Part shown: positions 63,698-64,000 of the stretch, piece after piece
Layout of the letters: each line of letters opens with the position of its first letter
How positions within the stretch are numbered: the stretch's first letter is position 1
The notes under the pieces: model-generated
Databases searched by the model: none
Told to the model about the DNA's origin: nothing
What the model saw: only the letters and a program-made list of their open reading frames with translations
Program-made: the position numbers and the translations under genes
Assembly: GCA_002355935.1 (NCBI GenBank)
Contig: AP017895.1
Coordinates: 2,294,001 to 2,358,000, forward strand
Direction of reading: 5' to 3'
Source of the DNA: Rothia aeria
GTDB taxonomy: Bacteria > Actinomycetota > Actinomycetes > Actinomycetales > Micrococcaceae
DNA length: 64,000 nucleotides

Positions 63698-64000
63698 AAT
63701 ATTGGCCTTTGTCTCGAAATGTACATTCGGCGCTTAGTTGGGTATCACGCCTATTACTACGTGCATGACGAATCCGGGTGAGGACCGAATGCTCGCCCGT
63801 CCTAGCCCGTACCCCGCGGCACCTTAACGTCCTGCAACTAGACAGTGCCGCAGAGCGCGCTCGGGTAGAACACGCACAACTGTCAAAACTATACAGGACT
63901 TTAAACGCTTAATCCACACGGAACCCTCATCCGTGTGGATTTAAACGTTAAAATAAACCAGCACCTTTTAGGGGCCGAGCTATGACCGGTTTACCCTGCA
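63698..64000. other. Upstream region of rplM with a hairpin
   Basis: About 300 bases with no supported gene. A perfect ten-base stem ATCCACACGG / CCGTGTGGAT (63912-63921 and 63931-63940) around a nine-base loop is flanked by TTAAACG repeats on both sides and looks like a terminator for a gene beyond the window. A TATAGT (minus strand of 63888-63893) is a possible -10 element for rplM, but no matching -35 was found. Confidence 0.45.

Overview
The window is chromosomal DNA of a moderately high-GC actinobacterium, most likely a member of the Micrococcaceae and plausibly an oral Rothia-like species (inference from gene content; no database search was possible). Actinobacterial markers are a MshA-type glycosyltransferase (mycothiol pathway), adjacent guaB and guaB3, GroES/GroEL followed by a divergent THUMP-like methyltransferase, a SURF1 protein, DUF3817 next to guaA, and the gene order guaA / guaB3-guaB / groEL-groES / tsaD-rimI-tsaB-tsaE-alr / nnr / glmS / glmM / rpsI-rplM, which I recall in the same overall order in mycobacteria. 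No rRNA, tRNA, CRISPR array, insertion sequence or phage gene was seen.

Layout. 1-6 kb: two related convergent lipoprotein genes, a large Ala/Pro-rich membrane protein, galU, 5-formyltetrahydrofolate cyclo-ligase and an FmdB zinc ribbon. 6-11 kb: a 1,288-residue helicase-like protein with degenerate ATPase motifs and a coupled small gene, then a four-helix membrane protein. 11-18.7 kb: an alpha-glucoside unit comprising an RpiR regulator, a PTS EIIBC permease, a divergent MapP-like phosphatase and two GH13 alpha-glucosidases. 18.8-25.9 kb: an accessory stretch, more AT-rich in places, with a hydrolase, a methyltransferase-like membrane protein, an Asp/Glu racemase, a MarR regulator with its operator, a DUF4303-like gene and a tandem pair of related membrane proteins. 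25.9-31.3 kb: guaA, DUF3817, SURF1 and three immunity-like genes. 31.6-38.8 kb: a secreted beta-propeller, guaB3, guaB, groEL and groES. 38.9-50.6 kb: methyltransferase, YbdK-type ligase, secreted cutinase-PKD-FN3 protein, the tsaD-rimI-tsaB-tsaE-alr cluster, mshA and a phosphatase-family gene. 51-64 kb: polyprenyl-phosphate sugar transferase, nnr, acpS, glmS, coaA, VanY-like carboxypeptidase, mscL, glmM, PPK2 and rpsI-rplM.

Functionally, galU, glmS, glmM, alr, the VanY-like enzyme and the sugar transferase serve envelope precursor synthesis and remodelling; guaA and guaB serve GMP synthesis; tsaB, tsaD and tsaE cooperate in tRNA t6A modification; the 11-18.7 kb unit looks like a complete alpha-glucoside uptake and breakdown pathway.

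A general warning: about 27 reading-frame breaks in 20 genes, including essential ones (galU, guaA, glmS, tsaD), are all of the same sign. One base is missing, nearly always in a mononucleotide run. I treat these as sequencing undercalls and report the reconstructed full gene span for each, with the position of the break.
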